DNA of 64,000 nucleotides from Tanypteryx hageni. Its lineage: Eukaryota; Arthropoda; Insecta; Odonata; Petaluridae. The stretch is from contig CM054113.1 of NCBI GenBank assembly GCA_028673005.1, forward strand, positions 68,615,850 through 68,679,849, read 5' to 3'. The position numbers and the translations under genes were made by a program. This document shows, piece after piece, positions 34,801 through 46,969 of this stretch. The first letter of the stretch is position 1. Each line of letters starts with the position of its first letter. The notes beneath the pieces were generated by a model. That model worked only from the letters and a program-made list of their open reading frames with translations. It ran no database searches and was not told the origin of the DNA.

Positions 34801-35359
34801 GCATCCGGAAAGGAATAAAATAATCGCCGGTTGATATTTTCACTGCGCGGAGGTCCCGTTAAAAGATCGATCGCGACCCATCTACGATAAGGGCTATATA
34901 GAACTACCGCACTGCACATCTTACTTCCGCTATCTCACAAGAGAAACAGAGAGAGAGAGAGGAAGAGCATAAGCGCGAGAGAATCTACAATGCGGCTAGA
35001 CGCCAACACTAGAGAAAGACGAGGTACCTGACACCGCAGTTACGCTACGAAACCGCACGCTTTTTACTTTTTTTCTCGCGTATATGCATAGTCGCAGGTG
35101 CGGTTAGCAATTCCCACGACAAGAAGATCAAACCATCGGCTCTCTCTCTCTCTCTCTATGCGGAGAGCACACCGACGAGGATACACGAAACTTCCGTCAA
35201 TTACCACCGTATTACCCAATATTATCGCAGAACTTTGTAACAGCTTACATACGTCGAGACTGATTACAATCAATATTTTCTGGGATACCGGCAACATAAA
35301 TGTTTACGGATGACGTGTTTCTCGGCGAATAAAAACGAAAAGAGGAACGCTTCTTACAT
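34801..35359. other. Unique sequence with small GA/CT runs
   Basis: Contains (GA)n near 34950 and (CT)n near 35141-35157. Opposing frames of 71-77 codons overlap and are not supported. Confidence 0.5.
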
Positions 35360-35678
35360 CAAGCATGTCAAACTCGAAGGGGCGTACGGGCCGCATTAAA
35401 GCGATGAATGCTATAGAAGGGCCGCGTTAAAGCGATGGATGTTAGAGAAGGGCCGCAGTTGTTTAATGAGGGCCAGCGCTATAAGATTGGACGCTTGTTT
35501 TACAATTAAAACCTACGGTTTAGAAAATGCGTTCTATTATAATTCAGTAACTATGAAAAATCATCATCTTTTTCGCTAAAATAAAACACTTATATGAAAT
35601 CCTACACGATTCCCTTGAGATAAAAATTAGCTATCGGGCCGCAGTGAGACAGAAAGGGCCGCCAGTTTGACATGCCTG
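35360..35678. mobile_element. hAT-type MITE, 319 bp
   Basis: The left end CAAGCATGTCAAACT and the reverse complement of the right end, CAGGCATGTCAAACT, differ at one of 15 bases. GGGCCGC words lie just inside both ends. The flanking octamers TCTTACAT (35352-35359) and CCTTACAC (35679-35686) match at 6 of 8 positions, consistent with an aged 8-bp hAT target duplication. There is no transposase frame. Confidence 0.75.
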
Positions 35679-35809
35679 CCTTACACAAATGTAAATATGA
35701 TTTGATATCGATCGCGGTTATAAAAATATTCGCCCAAATGGTTATCTATAGAATGAAAAAAGCACATACAGGGCGGTGCACAGTGACTTATTGGACACCT
35801 TGCATTACA
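35679..35809. other. Short unique spacer between two MITEs
   Basis: About 130 bp, including the right target duplication of the hAT element. Nothing else was seen. Confidence 0.5.
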
Positions 35810-35954
35810 CAGCCGAACATCCACTACAACTCAAGTCGAATTTTCGATAAGCCGAATAAGATTTCACCGCCCCTGCTACCAATAGAATGAATGGAAATTT
35901 TAATGCACGGATTTTTTGTCTTCATCCGAATTTCGAGTTACAAAGGTTCGAATG
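35810..35954. mobile_element. Possible pogo-like MITE, about 145 bp
   Basis: The left side (CAGCCGAACATCC..CAACTCAAGTCGAA) and the reverse complement of the right side (CATTCGAACCTTTGTAACTC, then GAA) share the pattern CA..CGAAC..C..AACTC..GAA with indels. TA follows the right end (35955-35956), while the left flank is TACA. The inverted repeat is imperfect, so this is a tentative call. Confidence 0.48.
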
Positions 35955-35956
35955 TA

Positions 35957-36430
35957 TGTAGCCATTTAAAATAAGAAAGTGAAAAACTGTCGAGATGATT
36001 GACGCTTATGGATAATAACACAGAATATTTCTAACCGTTAAATAAAAGTCATAAAAACTATCGAATGAAAAACGCAACTCAGTGGAGTGCGTACATATAA
36101 ACCGTCCTACGCGAAAACCATGTCGACATGAATCATCGTCGGAACGTTTTATTCCAATCTGCATCGTCATCAACTCCGCTTAAGCTTAACCTAAAAGGAA
36201 ACCATTCCTCCAAAACGGCTTCGAAAACAATAATAAAATTTTCGGGAACGTGTCCGTTCCTCTAGGTCTTGGGACGCCCCACCAAATGCAAACACTACCG
36301 ACGCCACCGATAAAAACACACACAGAAGCAGCAGCAGTACAATAAGTCCCAGCTATACGTCGGAGATGCGTTCCCGAAAACTGCGACGCATAAAGAAACG
36401 ACGCACAGCGAAACCTACTTCCCCGTAGAC
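35957..36430. other. Unique sequence, nothing recognised
   Basis: The 85-codon minus frame (36186-36443) runs into the hAT element and has no recognisable domain. Confidence 0.5.
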
Positions 36431-36718
36431 CAAGTGTCCCCAAACTACGGCCCGCGAAAGGGTTTTATCCGGCCCGCGGAAATTTTATTAAACATCATAA
36501 AATCAGTGTTTCCAATTTAAAAACAGGCGCATTGTTCGCATTGGAATTTTTTCTTACATTTATTCACGTTTACTTATAGTTATATATGCATGTATGCTTA
36601 GGCAATTATAGAATAAAATATTTAAAATTTTGAAACGGTTTTTTTTTTTCGATCCGGCCCGCCTAGCACTTTCAATATTCATATGTGGCCCTCCTCTCAA
36701 AAAGTCTGTGGACCACTG
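36431..36718. mobile_element. hAT-type MITE, 288 bp, perfect 8-bp target duplication
   Basis: CCGTAGAC is present at both 36423-36430 and 36719-36726, an exact 8-bp duplication as made by hAT transposases. The left end reads CAAGTGTCCCCAAACTACGG and the right end, reverse-complemented, CAGTGGTCCACAGACT. These are alike with one shift, and CGGCCCGC words lie inside both ends. The interior is AT-rich and non-coding. It was probably mobilised by a related autonomous element outside the window. Confidence 0.88.
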
Positions 36719-36726
36719 CCGTAGAC

Positions 36727-38759
36727 AAAGGACTGAAAGTTGGGGTAACGTTTTCGGCGGAAACTTGGTGAAACATTTGTAGTATTTGCAACCCAAATAA
36801 TACATTATAATACAGGACATTAAACATACTACGTCAAAAATAAGCTAACGAAGTTAAAAAAGTAATACGTATAAAAACAGCCACCTGGGACGATTCTAAA
36901 ACTGAAACTACCGCATAACAGTGGGACCACAAACAAGGTGATTCGACAGTGAACGGATACATTTTGTGACTCCATATGGGGTGGCAAAACGTAATTAAAT
37001 TACATAAATTATAATAATAAACATTAAATAATTAAAACACGATTATGGGATATTTAATTACGGCAACATTTTATGCAATGAATTTCCTCTTTGTATCTCC
37101 ACAAATGACGTATATGCGAAGCGACGCAACTTATAACGAAACACGTTCCTTGATTCATTGACGACGTATACGCGAGGCGACGTATAGCGGGGAATTAATG
37201 TAGTAGGTGTCGGAGAGGGTATAAAAAGGGGATAAGTTTTCTATATATATAAATATAAAAACACACAAGTAGGCACCCAACGGTTACTTACATGCGTCCG
37301 CGGGGTGCCAAGTCTCCCACTGGTGATAGCAGAACATGCTTGAAGTCGGCGGGGAACGCAGGCCGCAAAAAGATAGGAGAGAAATGGTGGAAGAGAAAGT
37401 GGACAGAGAGGAGAAAGAAAGATGATGCGTAGGAAAGTAGAGGGAATGATCAGTCTGTCACTCCTCTAACAAAGAGCAGGCAAAGATCATACTGGTAACA
37501 ACGATTTCAGGGAGAACGCAAGACTCAGGCAATCCTTGATAAAAATGGAATTAACAGTGCAATGTAGGCAGGCGGTTTGGTTTAATGTGTTGATGCTTTT
37601 TTTAATAGGAGGGGGGTTGATACTGCTTTGTATATCCGGATGCAATAGGTTAATAAAAATTAAACAACAGAGCAGGCAAATGCAGGCAACTTGCAAGCAA
37701 TATTCACAGATACGGCTTTTCGTTTTCAATGTGGAAAGGTTTACAGATGCAGGCAAGGAGATAAGAGAAGCATAGAGCACGATGAGGCAGGAGGGGGGGA
37801 ATTGAATGATGCTAGAGGGTAAATCAATGGTATAACAACGAACTAGACGTACTGAGACTCGGTTGTGGGGGGAGCGAGAGATGCACAAACACACACACAG
37901 ACGGGATTTTTTGTATATAAAAATGACGAGATTACGAGAGCAGTTCTCCGAAAGCGGGAGGAGTTGTGCGGTTGCAACTCGAGTCGAAATCTCACGGAGG
38001 CGTTTCTCGGGATGGGAGATAAGAAGAGTGGTAGTCCTTCCTTCCGACAGACTTAATTAATCTTCACCGGCGACGTCTTCCGTCTTCCAGATGACTTAAG
38101 AAGCACGCAAGTCGCAAAACTGGACACTTTTTACACACCCCCAACGTAATGGAACGAGCACTTGAAAGAAGGTATTTTTTGTCATTATTTTCCCGTCTCC
38201 GACTCGGGTGTAGAAGTTTATAACACGCCCACTTTCGCGAGAGCAAAACAGATGCGTTAAGTTCTCGCCACAACCCTCTCTAAAGAAGCACCTTAATGCT
38301 GACTCTCTAGATTCAAGGTTCGGATATGCACCCTATTCACAAACGAACACTCGCTTAACTTCATAAAAAGTTTCCACGCTTTCCCGAAGAAAAACGTCTT
38401 TGAGAACCTCAAGGGTGAGCGAGAATAACAGCAAGAAGCACAGTGTCCGCCACTAAGCCAATGTTATCAAACAATCTGCTGGTGAAACCAAACGGAACGT
38501 CTCCCAAAGGGATTAAGGCTCTCCTCGCGGAATCCTAGACGTCTTTCCTAAGTTTTTTTCCCGGTGGACTTCCGATCAATCCGCACTGGAACCGAAGTAC
38601 ACGAAGAACAAAGGCCCGAATTCGAAGATTTCTCGACAGTTCTTTTAGCCGACATGGAGGCTACTACGACGGAAACCGGCATGGCAGGAGGATATACCGG
38701 CAAAGCTCGCTTAACATGGAACCAAACGTCGTCGAAGTCGCGGATAGACTGTTTCCTTC
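36727..38759. other. Unique sequence, no supported gene
   Basis: A TATA-like GGTATAAAAAGG lies at 37219-37230, but no initiator (TCAKTY) is seen about 30 bp downstream and no coding exon follows. Frames of 135 codons (37487-37894, -) and 79 codons (37536-37775, +) oppose each other and have no family signature. The stretch 36990-37060 is very AT-rich. Confidence 0.5.
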
Positions 38760-39535
38760 CTCACTCCCTCGCCCGAATCGAGGAGAGAGAGAGGGTGGTG
38801 GGAAGGGCGGAGGAGGAGAAGTGCGCGAGCAGAAGACGTGGTGGGCGGTTTGCTATACAGGAGGGGAAGAGGAGTGGGGAGAGGGAGAGACGGATGGCCG
38901 CCGGGGGAAGGGGGAGAGGAGGAGCGGAGGGGAGGGAAGTTGCGCTGGGTAGTAAGAGGTGCTGCAGAGAGGGGCCTGGTCTGGAATGGTTGGAGGAGAA
39001 GAGGTTTTGAGAGGAGAGGGGTATATGCTACGGGAAGGACGATAGGATTAGGAGGGAGAGGAATTGAGAGAGGTTGAAGGAGAGGAAAGAGAGGAATCGA
39101 GATGCAGGGAGGGAGGCGGAGAAAGATATGGAGGGAGAAAAGAGAGGGAATACAAGACTGCTGAAGGGGAAAAGAGAGTGAGGAATGGAAAAAGGAGGGA
39201 GAAGATAGAGGGAGGAGAAAAGAGTTGTAAGGAAAGGGAAGGAGAGAGAGAGAGAAGAGATGGAAGGAGAGAGAGAAGAGATGGAAAGGAGAGAGGGAGA
39301 AGAGAATGAAGGAGAGGGAGGAAAGGAGGAAGAGATAGGAATTGCTGCTGGTAGTGTAACTGCCTGTGGAACAGAGGGAGAGTAAGAGAGAATTGGATAG
39401 AGCAAGAATTGAAGGGAGAGCCTGAGCAGAGGAAGAAAAGAGAGCAGGAGGAAGGGAAAGTTATAGAGAAAGAATGAAAGAGTAAGGGAAAGTGGAGTGA
39501 GAAGAAACAGAGGGGAAAGAAGTTAAGGATGTTCG
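38760..39535. repeat. Irregular purine-rich (GA) block
   Basis: The + strand is mostly A and G, with G-rich parts at 38890-38945 and GAGAGAGAGAAGAGATGG repeats near 39245-39300. A non-repetitive segment (GGAATTGCTGCTGGTAGTG and on) interrupts it at 39340-39375. Frames here, such as the 148-codon + frame from 38564 and the 125-codon - frame at 39028, are compositional. Confidence 0.85.
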
Positions 39536-42155
39536 GAGAAGAAGCTCCCTCGCAGGATAAGGTCTGGAAATTAACAGGGGGATATGACGCGGCACTCTTT
39601 CAGATAAGAAAGTGGAAGTATGGGGGAAAACGCCGCACAAAACCACCAAACACGAGGCGCGATAAAAGCCGGCGAGAGAGTCAGACCGGATGGTGGAAAT
39701 CTGCATCGGCGACGAGAATAAATCACGCGAGCGCTTATGAACGGCCTGGGGAATGAATTAGATCGTTCGACGCTCCTATAAGGAGAGAACGAGAAGGGAA
39801 AACATCACGCACCGGTCGTTCAGCGTGATAAGGAGGCGCGAAAAAACAATTAACGCTCGGAAAATTATCAATTTATTAAATATTTCCGGACAAACAAGCG
39901 ATTTTCGGATTCGAAAACGCAATCACGAGCGATGGTTACGGATGATTTTCTCTCACGGAACATGCCTGGTTCATTTTAACGCAGACGCCAATAATGAACT
40001 AATAAATTTCCAGACGAGTTAGTCGTAATTGGAATACAAATATGTAACCATCCCATTACGGTGCCTCAACAAAATTCGAGATCTTGACCGCAACACTTTA
40101 GAAAACAAGTAATCGGTAAAAATATTTTTCGCTTGAGAATGTTTACGGGTGACAACCAAATCGCAATATAAATCATAAATTCATAATGACGTTAAATCTG
40201 AGAGTAGACCATCGTTTGCGACACTCATTACGATGTAATGCTAAAAACTACGCGAATGGAAATTATTTAGCGATATAAGAAAGTTAACTAACTAACAATT
40301 TCAGGCGTTGAAAGGTTACGTCTAACCTAAAAGAGCTTGGCTGAAATCACCGTGTCATTAAATACATTCCTCGAGGGCCGAAATCACATAAAAGTGACGT
40401 AGACGTTTTTCTTGGTATCCTCGCGAAGGCATGGACACGATTGCGTCATCGACAACAACTCAGCTAGTTACGCAGGTTGGCGATTTACACCGAAGGAATC
40501 ACAAGGTCACGTGCCGAAGGTGGCATAAGACCAACCAGCGGATGCGATTGGCTATAGAGGAAGGCGGAGATGCAACACGAGGAGGTGAAGAGGAGTCCGA
40601 GGATCTGTTTAATGTATTTAAGGAGAGGAGGATGATGATGGGAAAGACGGCCCAGTCACTTTTTCTTCCCACGCCGCGAAAAAAACGCAGCCAACTTTTG
40701 AGAGGAAATAAACTTTTTAAACGACGACTCGCCATCATGACTCGAAATAATCGCCCCATTCAACCGTCGGACTTGCCAAATTAATAAAGTAATAAAGCAT
40801 ACTTCCCTTCTCTTTATCTCAACCGATTAGTCCGAGAGAAAAACAACAGTTCGGCAGTGGCAACAAACACGCAAGCAGACATGCGTAAGGTTTGAGTCGC
40901 ATTCCTTATTTGTTTTGTTTCCGAACGTGATAAGACTTGATACCAGGCGAGTGCGGGAGTGGATATAGAGGGCGCGACATAAACATCAGAGCATCGGCAC
41001 CCGCGGAGAAGCAATTGAGGTCAGAGTTGGGACGTCAAGTAAGAAAGGAGTGCGCGGACGAAGAGGGATCCATGAGGGAGAAGGATAGGGAAGATAGATA
41101 AATAAGATAACGTCTTTATTAGGGCGAGGGTGAAACTAGAAAGCCTCTTATCCCGTCTAAATTAGGTCATTTATAAAATACAATAATGTTAAGAACAAAA
41201 TAAAAATAAGGTATTTGAGGAAACTCCAGCGTCGCCGTAAATTTTTGCTTGGAGAGGCATTTTGGGGTGGAAGGGAAGGCATAATTTTCAATGCCCGAAC
41301 TAACTCATTCTATTCCCTATCTTTTCCCACACAAGAAGCAGCCTATACCATCGTGATCGCACAATAAATCTAGATCATTCAAATAGTTTTATTTTACAGA
41401 TATCGAGTACGATGTAAAATGTTCATAACCCTACGAAAAGTATGCAATGGTAGATGGGTGGTCGGAGGTAGTTTTTTGTGTGGGCGTCTTTTCTTGAGAA
41501 TTGAAAGAGAAAGATATTTGAGGGATAACAAAACGGGCTAATTAACTTAATACAACATAGGAAAAAAAGATCTTCGGCATGAAAGAACCCGCCATATATG
41601 AGACGCAAAAAAACAGCTGAAACTATAGGGAACATATAAAAAGATCGCAAGATATTGGTGACTGGAATAAAAACAGTTGAAAAAAGATGGGAGGCTATAG
41701 AGGAGATAAACAGGAGGAATAGGGGCAGAAAGTGAGGGAGAAAATCGAAAAACGTTGAAATCGTGAAACGATGACCCACGACGGCACATAAAACAAACGC
41801 CACGGTCCAGTTTTCTTCTTCTCCAAGCGCTGACAGAGGTTAAGAGGGCACGCGGCAGCAGTGAGTACACAAACGAGACCGCCGATAAAACCGCACCACT
41901 CCTTTTCCAAAACGCGACGAGGAAAAGGAAAGCGCGAAATGGACCGTGAAAAGGACATTGAGACATTTCGAAAAAAATAACAGAATTTAAAAATAAAATT
42001 GGAGCAACCTTTTTTAACGCTCCCAGCATTAAGCACGTACTCACGCACGCATTCCAGGGACGAAACGCACCCAATCGAGAAGATTACTTCTCTTACCAAT
42101 GAGGCTAATCCGCATTTCTTAATGAGATTAAAGGGAGAAAAGGAGGAGTAAGATC
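39536..42155. other. Unique sequence, no supported gene
   Basis: The least compositionally biased + frame is 117 codons at 40431-40784, basic and without a known domain. I do not call it a gene. Two overlapping minus frames of 175 and 187 codons (41547-42074 and 41695-42258) occupy different frames of the same DNA, which argues against both. The part at 40020-40420 is AT-rich. Confidence 0.5.
41110..41128. repeat. 19-bp word shared with 9623-9641
   Basis: ACGTCTTTATTAGGGCGAG is the exact reverse complement of 9623-9641. To its left lie GATAGATAAATAAGATA repeats, the counterpart of the TCTATC microsatellite beside the first copy. Confidence 0.6.
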
Positions 42156-43720
42156 GGTGGAATTTAGCCAATCGGAAGGAGGGAAAAAACGGGAGCATTT
42201 TTCTTCTTCGCGAACGACCAAGAGAAGGACGAAAGAAGGAGAGAAATGGGACGTGCATGAAAGTTTAAGCAGGGAGAAAGAGGATGGGAAGAAGGCCGGT
42301 TATGCGAGACACGGAACGGAGAATGCCGGGAGAGGTGACCACTTGATTGCGTCAGAAGGGGAGAAGGAGCCAGGAGAAATGGGGATGGTAAAGAGTAAAG
42401 AGAGGGAAGGAGGGTGGGTAAATTGAAAGAGTAGGGAGAGCTCAGTGAAGGAGGGAGAAAGGGTGGAAAAAGGGAGAGGGAGAGATGGAGGGTGAGGGAA
42501 AGCGAGAAGGAGAGAAGATGGGAGAGGATGAGGGAAGGAGAGAAGATGGGAGAGAGGATGAGGGAAGGAGAGAAGATGGGAGAGAGGATGAGGGAAGAAG
42601 AGATGGAGGGTGAAAATGAGATATGGAGGGTGGGAGAGAAAGATGGATGGTGGGAGAGAGAGATGGAGGGTGGGAGAGAGAGATGGAGGGTGGGAGAGAG
42701 AGATGGAGGGTGGGAGAGAGAGATGGAGGGTGGGAGAGAGAGATGGAGGGTGGGAGAGAGAGATGGAGGGTGGGAGAGAGAGATGGAGGGTGGGAGAGAG
42801 AGATGGAGGTTGGGAGAGAGAGAGATGGAGGTTGGGAGAGAGAGAGATGGAGGGTGGGAGAGAGAGAGAGAGAGAGATGGAGGGTGGGAGAGAGAGAGAG
42901 GGATGGAGGGTGGGAGAGAGAGACAGATGGAGGGTGGGAGAGAGAGACAGATGGAGGGTGGGAGAGAGAGAGAGAGAGAGACAGATGGAGGGTGGGAGAG
43001 AGAGAGAGACAGATGGGAGGGCGAGAGAGAGACAGATGGGAGGGCGGGAGAGAGAGAGAGAGACAGATGGGAGGGTGGGAGAGAGAGAGAGATGGAGGGT
43101 GGGAGAGAGAGATAGAGGGTGGAAGAGAGAGAAATATAGAGGGTGGGAGGGAGAGAGAGAGAAGATGGAGGGTGGGAGAGAGAGAGAGAGATGGAGGGCG
43201 GGGGAGAGAGATGGAGGTTGGGAGGGAGAGAGATGGAGGGTGGGAAAGAGAGAGATGGAGGGTGGGAAAGAGAGAGAAATGGAGGGTGGGGGAGAGAAAT
43301 GGAGGGTGGGGGAGAGATATGGAGGATGGGAGAGAGAGATGGATGGTGGGGGAGAGAGATGGAGGGTGGGGGAGAGAGATGGAGGGTGGGGGAGAGAGAT
43401 GGAGGGTGGGGGAGAGAGATGGAGGGTGGGGGAGAGAGATGGAGGGTGGGGGAAGGAGAGAGGGAGTGAGAGTTGGAGGTAGGGTGAGATGGAGGATGGG
43501 AGAAAATGGAAGATATAGATGAGGGAAGAAAGGAGAGAGATGGAGGGAGGAAAATGGAGGGAGGGTAATGGAGGGAGAAAGGGAGATGGAGGGTGAGAGA
43601 GAGAGGAAGAAAGGAATGAAGTATGGAAAAGGATGGGTGAGAAAGATGGAAGGTAGGAAAGGGAGGTAGAGGGAGAAAGGGGGAGAGAGAAAGGAATAGA
43701 GCCAGGAGAAACAAAGGATG
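42156..43720. repeat. Purine-rich block with 20-bp GATGGAGGGTGGGAGAGAGA minisatellite
   Basis: The core at about 42600-43455 repeats a 20-bp unit close to AGATGGAGGGTGGGAGAGAG, nearly identical over eight or more copies at 42655-42800. The GA linker then varies in length, and a GGGGGAGAGA subtype fills 43345-43455. Flanks are irregular purine DNA, including AGATGGGAGAGAGGATGAGGGAAGG units near 42500-42600. Minus-strand frames up to 587 codons (Ser/Pro/Leu) and + frames up to 299 codons are translated repeat, not genes. Confidence 0.94.
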
Positions 43721-44394
43721 AAAAGGCGCGTAAACAAAAAAACACTTGAGGAAACTAAGATAAATTATTATATAATAAATGGATCGAAAGCCGCAGGAAA
43801 AAGTAAGGATAAGAAGAAAGGGCGGGAGGGGGTAAGGGGGGGGGAGGATGGATGAGATGATGTGGATTATAAAACCTCCAATTTGTAAACATCGCCCAGG
43901 CTCACGGCAGTCGGCTAATAAAGCCAAAAAGCCGTCGACTGATAATTAATACAACAACACAAGTACACTCATTTGGTCTTTTGCGGGAGAGTTGAGTTAT
44001 ATGCTGGAGGATGAGATCAACGGCTTAGCTTTCGTGGGTGAGCAATTAAAATTTATATAACCAACACGCATCGGATAACAACTTTCACCTTTCCGTTGGA
44101 GTAAATTATTTCTTTACGCCCGCGAAACACCGATACTTCAAGCGACTTCGTAAACTAGCGGAGAACATTTCCAAAATTCTAAGAACAAATAAACTCCAAG
44201 GCGTGCTTTCGTGCGTCGTGATGGCGCAGGTACGCAGTATTTGCAACATTTCGTAACCGACAACATCTCTCAGGGGAATCCAATCTCTACTCCGTGAGGT
44301 TTTTTTCTGAGAGACCCATAAGCAATTACTGTGAGCAAAGGAGACAAGTTAAAATGTCAAACTATAATAACAATAAGACCTCCCGAATAAAAGG
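43721..44394. other. Unique sequence, nothing recognised
   Basis: A G-rich run lies near 43820-43848. Otherwise ordinary sequence without usable frames. Confidence 0.5.
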
Positions 44395-44559
44395 AACATT
44401 ACATTTTTACTTTCTCATATACGTAGTATATAGAGAAAGTATTGTAATCGTGAAAAAAAAATCGACTTTGAGATTTTGATGGAAATACACGTTTTAGTTG
44501 TCCCCGAGTCCAAAATGCCGTCGGCCTGTTTTCGGCTCTAGGGCCCAAACGCGTACATA
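44395..44559. repeat. Possible leading part of dispersed repeat F
   Basis: It holds an imperfect inverted repeat, ACTTTCTCATATAC...GTATATAGAGAAAGT, near 44410-44440, followed by TCGACTTTGAGATTTTGATG. It directly precedes the repeat F dimer and may be part of its parent element. I cannot confirm this because no second copy is in the window. Confidence 0.35.
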
Positions 44560-45130
44560 AAATCGATTGATATATCGTATTTATGCAATATGTCATCTTT
44601 CACAGTTTTTTATAAAAATGATATTGCACAAAAATAAAGAGTAGTTTGGCGATTTTTAGAAAAAATTGATTTACTCAAAAATGGCTCTAGGAAATTTGAT
44701 TAAAAGCAATCCAATTGTAGAACCTGATGTCACAAATAATAATACTTAAGCCATATACCTCTTAAAATCACCATATGGCGTCCAGTGGCATTACAATATA
44801 CGCTAAGCTACCGCGATCCACTCAAAATATTACTACAGCCTAGACGGTTAAACTAAATCGAATGATATCTCATATTTTTGGATAATATTATTCATGATAG
44901 ACACTCGGAAGAGATGAACGATATTGCGCAACAATTAAGGGTACTTTATTCTTGGATATTTTAAAACAAAATTCGATTTACTCAAAAATGGCTATAAGAA
45001 TTTTGATTAAATCCATCCAACCGTACAGCCTGATGTCACAAATAATACTAACTAAGCCATTTGTCCAAAATAAATTACTATATATCGTCCAGTGGTATTA
45101 TTTCTGTACAATACGCTCAGCGCATGCGTC
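44560..45130 (+). repeat. Dispersed repeat F, tandem dimer (about 300-bp unit)
   Basis: Two head-to-tail copies share, in order, TCGA(T/A)TGATAT, GATATTGC(A/G)CAA, GATTTACTCAAAAATGGCT, CTGATGTCACAAATAAT, TAAGCCAT and CGTCCAGTGG. The corresponding points are 295 to 305 bp apart (44563 to 44858, and 44670 to 44975). A third, partial copy is at 61043-61185. Non-coding, and I do not recognise the family. Confidence 0.8.
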
Positions 45131-46246
<1,116 letters not shown>

Positions 46247-46355
46247 TCGACGCCCCCAGCAGCCTGCCAGCTTGGTCCTCAACTTGGTGAGTGTCCGCTG
46301 GGCTTCCCTCAACACCTTGTTGCCACCCTCATCACTACCTTTTCTTTTCCTTTAG

Positions 46356-46358
<3 letters not shown>

Positions 46359-46427
<69 letters not shown>
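46359..46427. repeat. (TA)n microsatellite
   Basis: About 34 pure AT units. It is separated from the preceding compound repeat by 114 bp of GC-richer, non-repetitive sequence containing CCCCCAGCAGCCTGCCAGC. Confidence 0.98.
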
Positions 46428-46433
<6 letters not shown>

Positions 46434-46969
46434 GCGAGAGCAGGCTTCTTTCCTCCATCTCCAGCCTCATATCCCCATTCCCAAAACCTCCTCGAGGGGA
46501 AAACTTACCTCAGAAACCCTAAGGATTACGGAAAGTCTCGAGGGAGAAATGAAAGGATAGAGGAAAGGGGACGGTAGAAAAAGAGTCCTCCGGGGATTAA
46601 AACTCTTTCCAACGTCCTGAAAATAACAAACGAAGAATAGCTGCGAGAGGTAAGGCGAGAGGCAGAGAGAGAGAGAGAGAAAGCGGAAACGTACGGGACG
46701 TGCATACAAATGAGCCGAGGTACGAATGGCACACACAAAAAAAGAAAAAAGAACACAAATGATTTTGGGGGGATTTTTCGCGCGAGGAATTGCGAACGAA
46801 GGTCACCTCGGACGGACGGGAGTAAAAAAGGAAAAGGGCGGGAAGAAAGCAATTTCGAGACGTTAAGAAACCGGAGACAACTTGTAAGGATGTCACCAAA
46901 ATTTCCTTCGTTTTTTATCCCGTGATAAAATGCATAAATCTGATAAACTAAACGTGAATCTACTGTTGT
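46428..46969. other. Unique sequence, nothing recognised
   Basis: Overlapping minus frames of 89-108 codons (46467-46899) occupy different frames and have no domain signature. A short GA run lies near 46665-46680. Confidence 0.5.

Noticed and set aside
37219..37230. TATA-like GGTATAAAAAGG as a promoter
   Set aside because: There is no initiator or downstream element at the expected distance and no exon downstream. AT-rich sequence gives such matches by chance.
40431..40784. 117-codon + frame with a basic protein
   Set aside because: It has the least biased composition of the frames, but no recognised domain, no promoter and no splice context. A protein search would be decisive.
42164..43927. 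Very long Ser/Pro/Leu-rich minus-strand frame (587 codons) and long + frames
   Set aside because: All are translations of a purine minisatellite. Every frame is open because GA repeats lack stop codons. Amino-acid content follows the repeat unit exactly.
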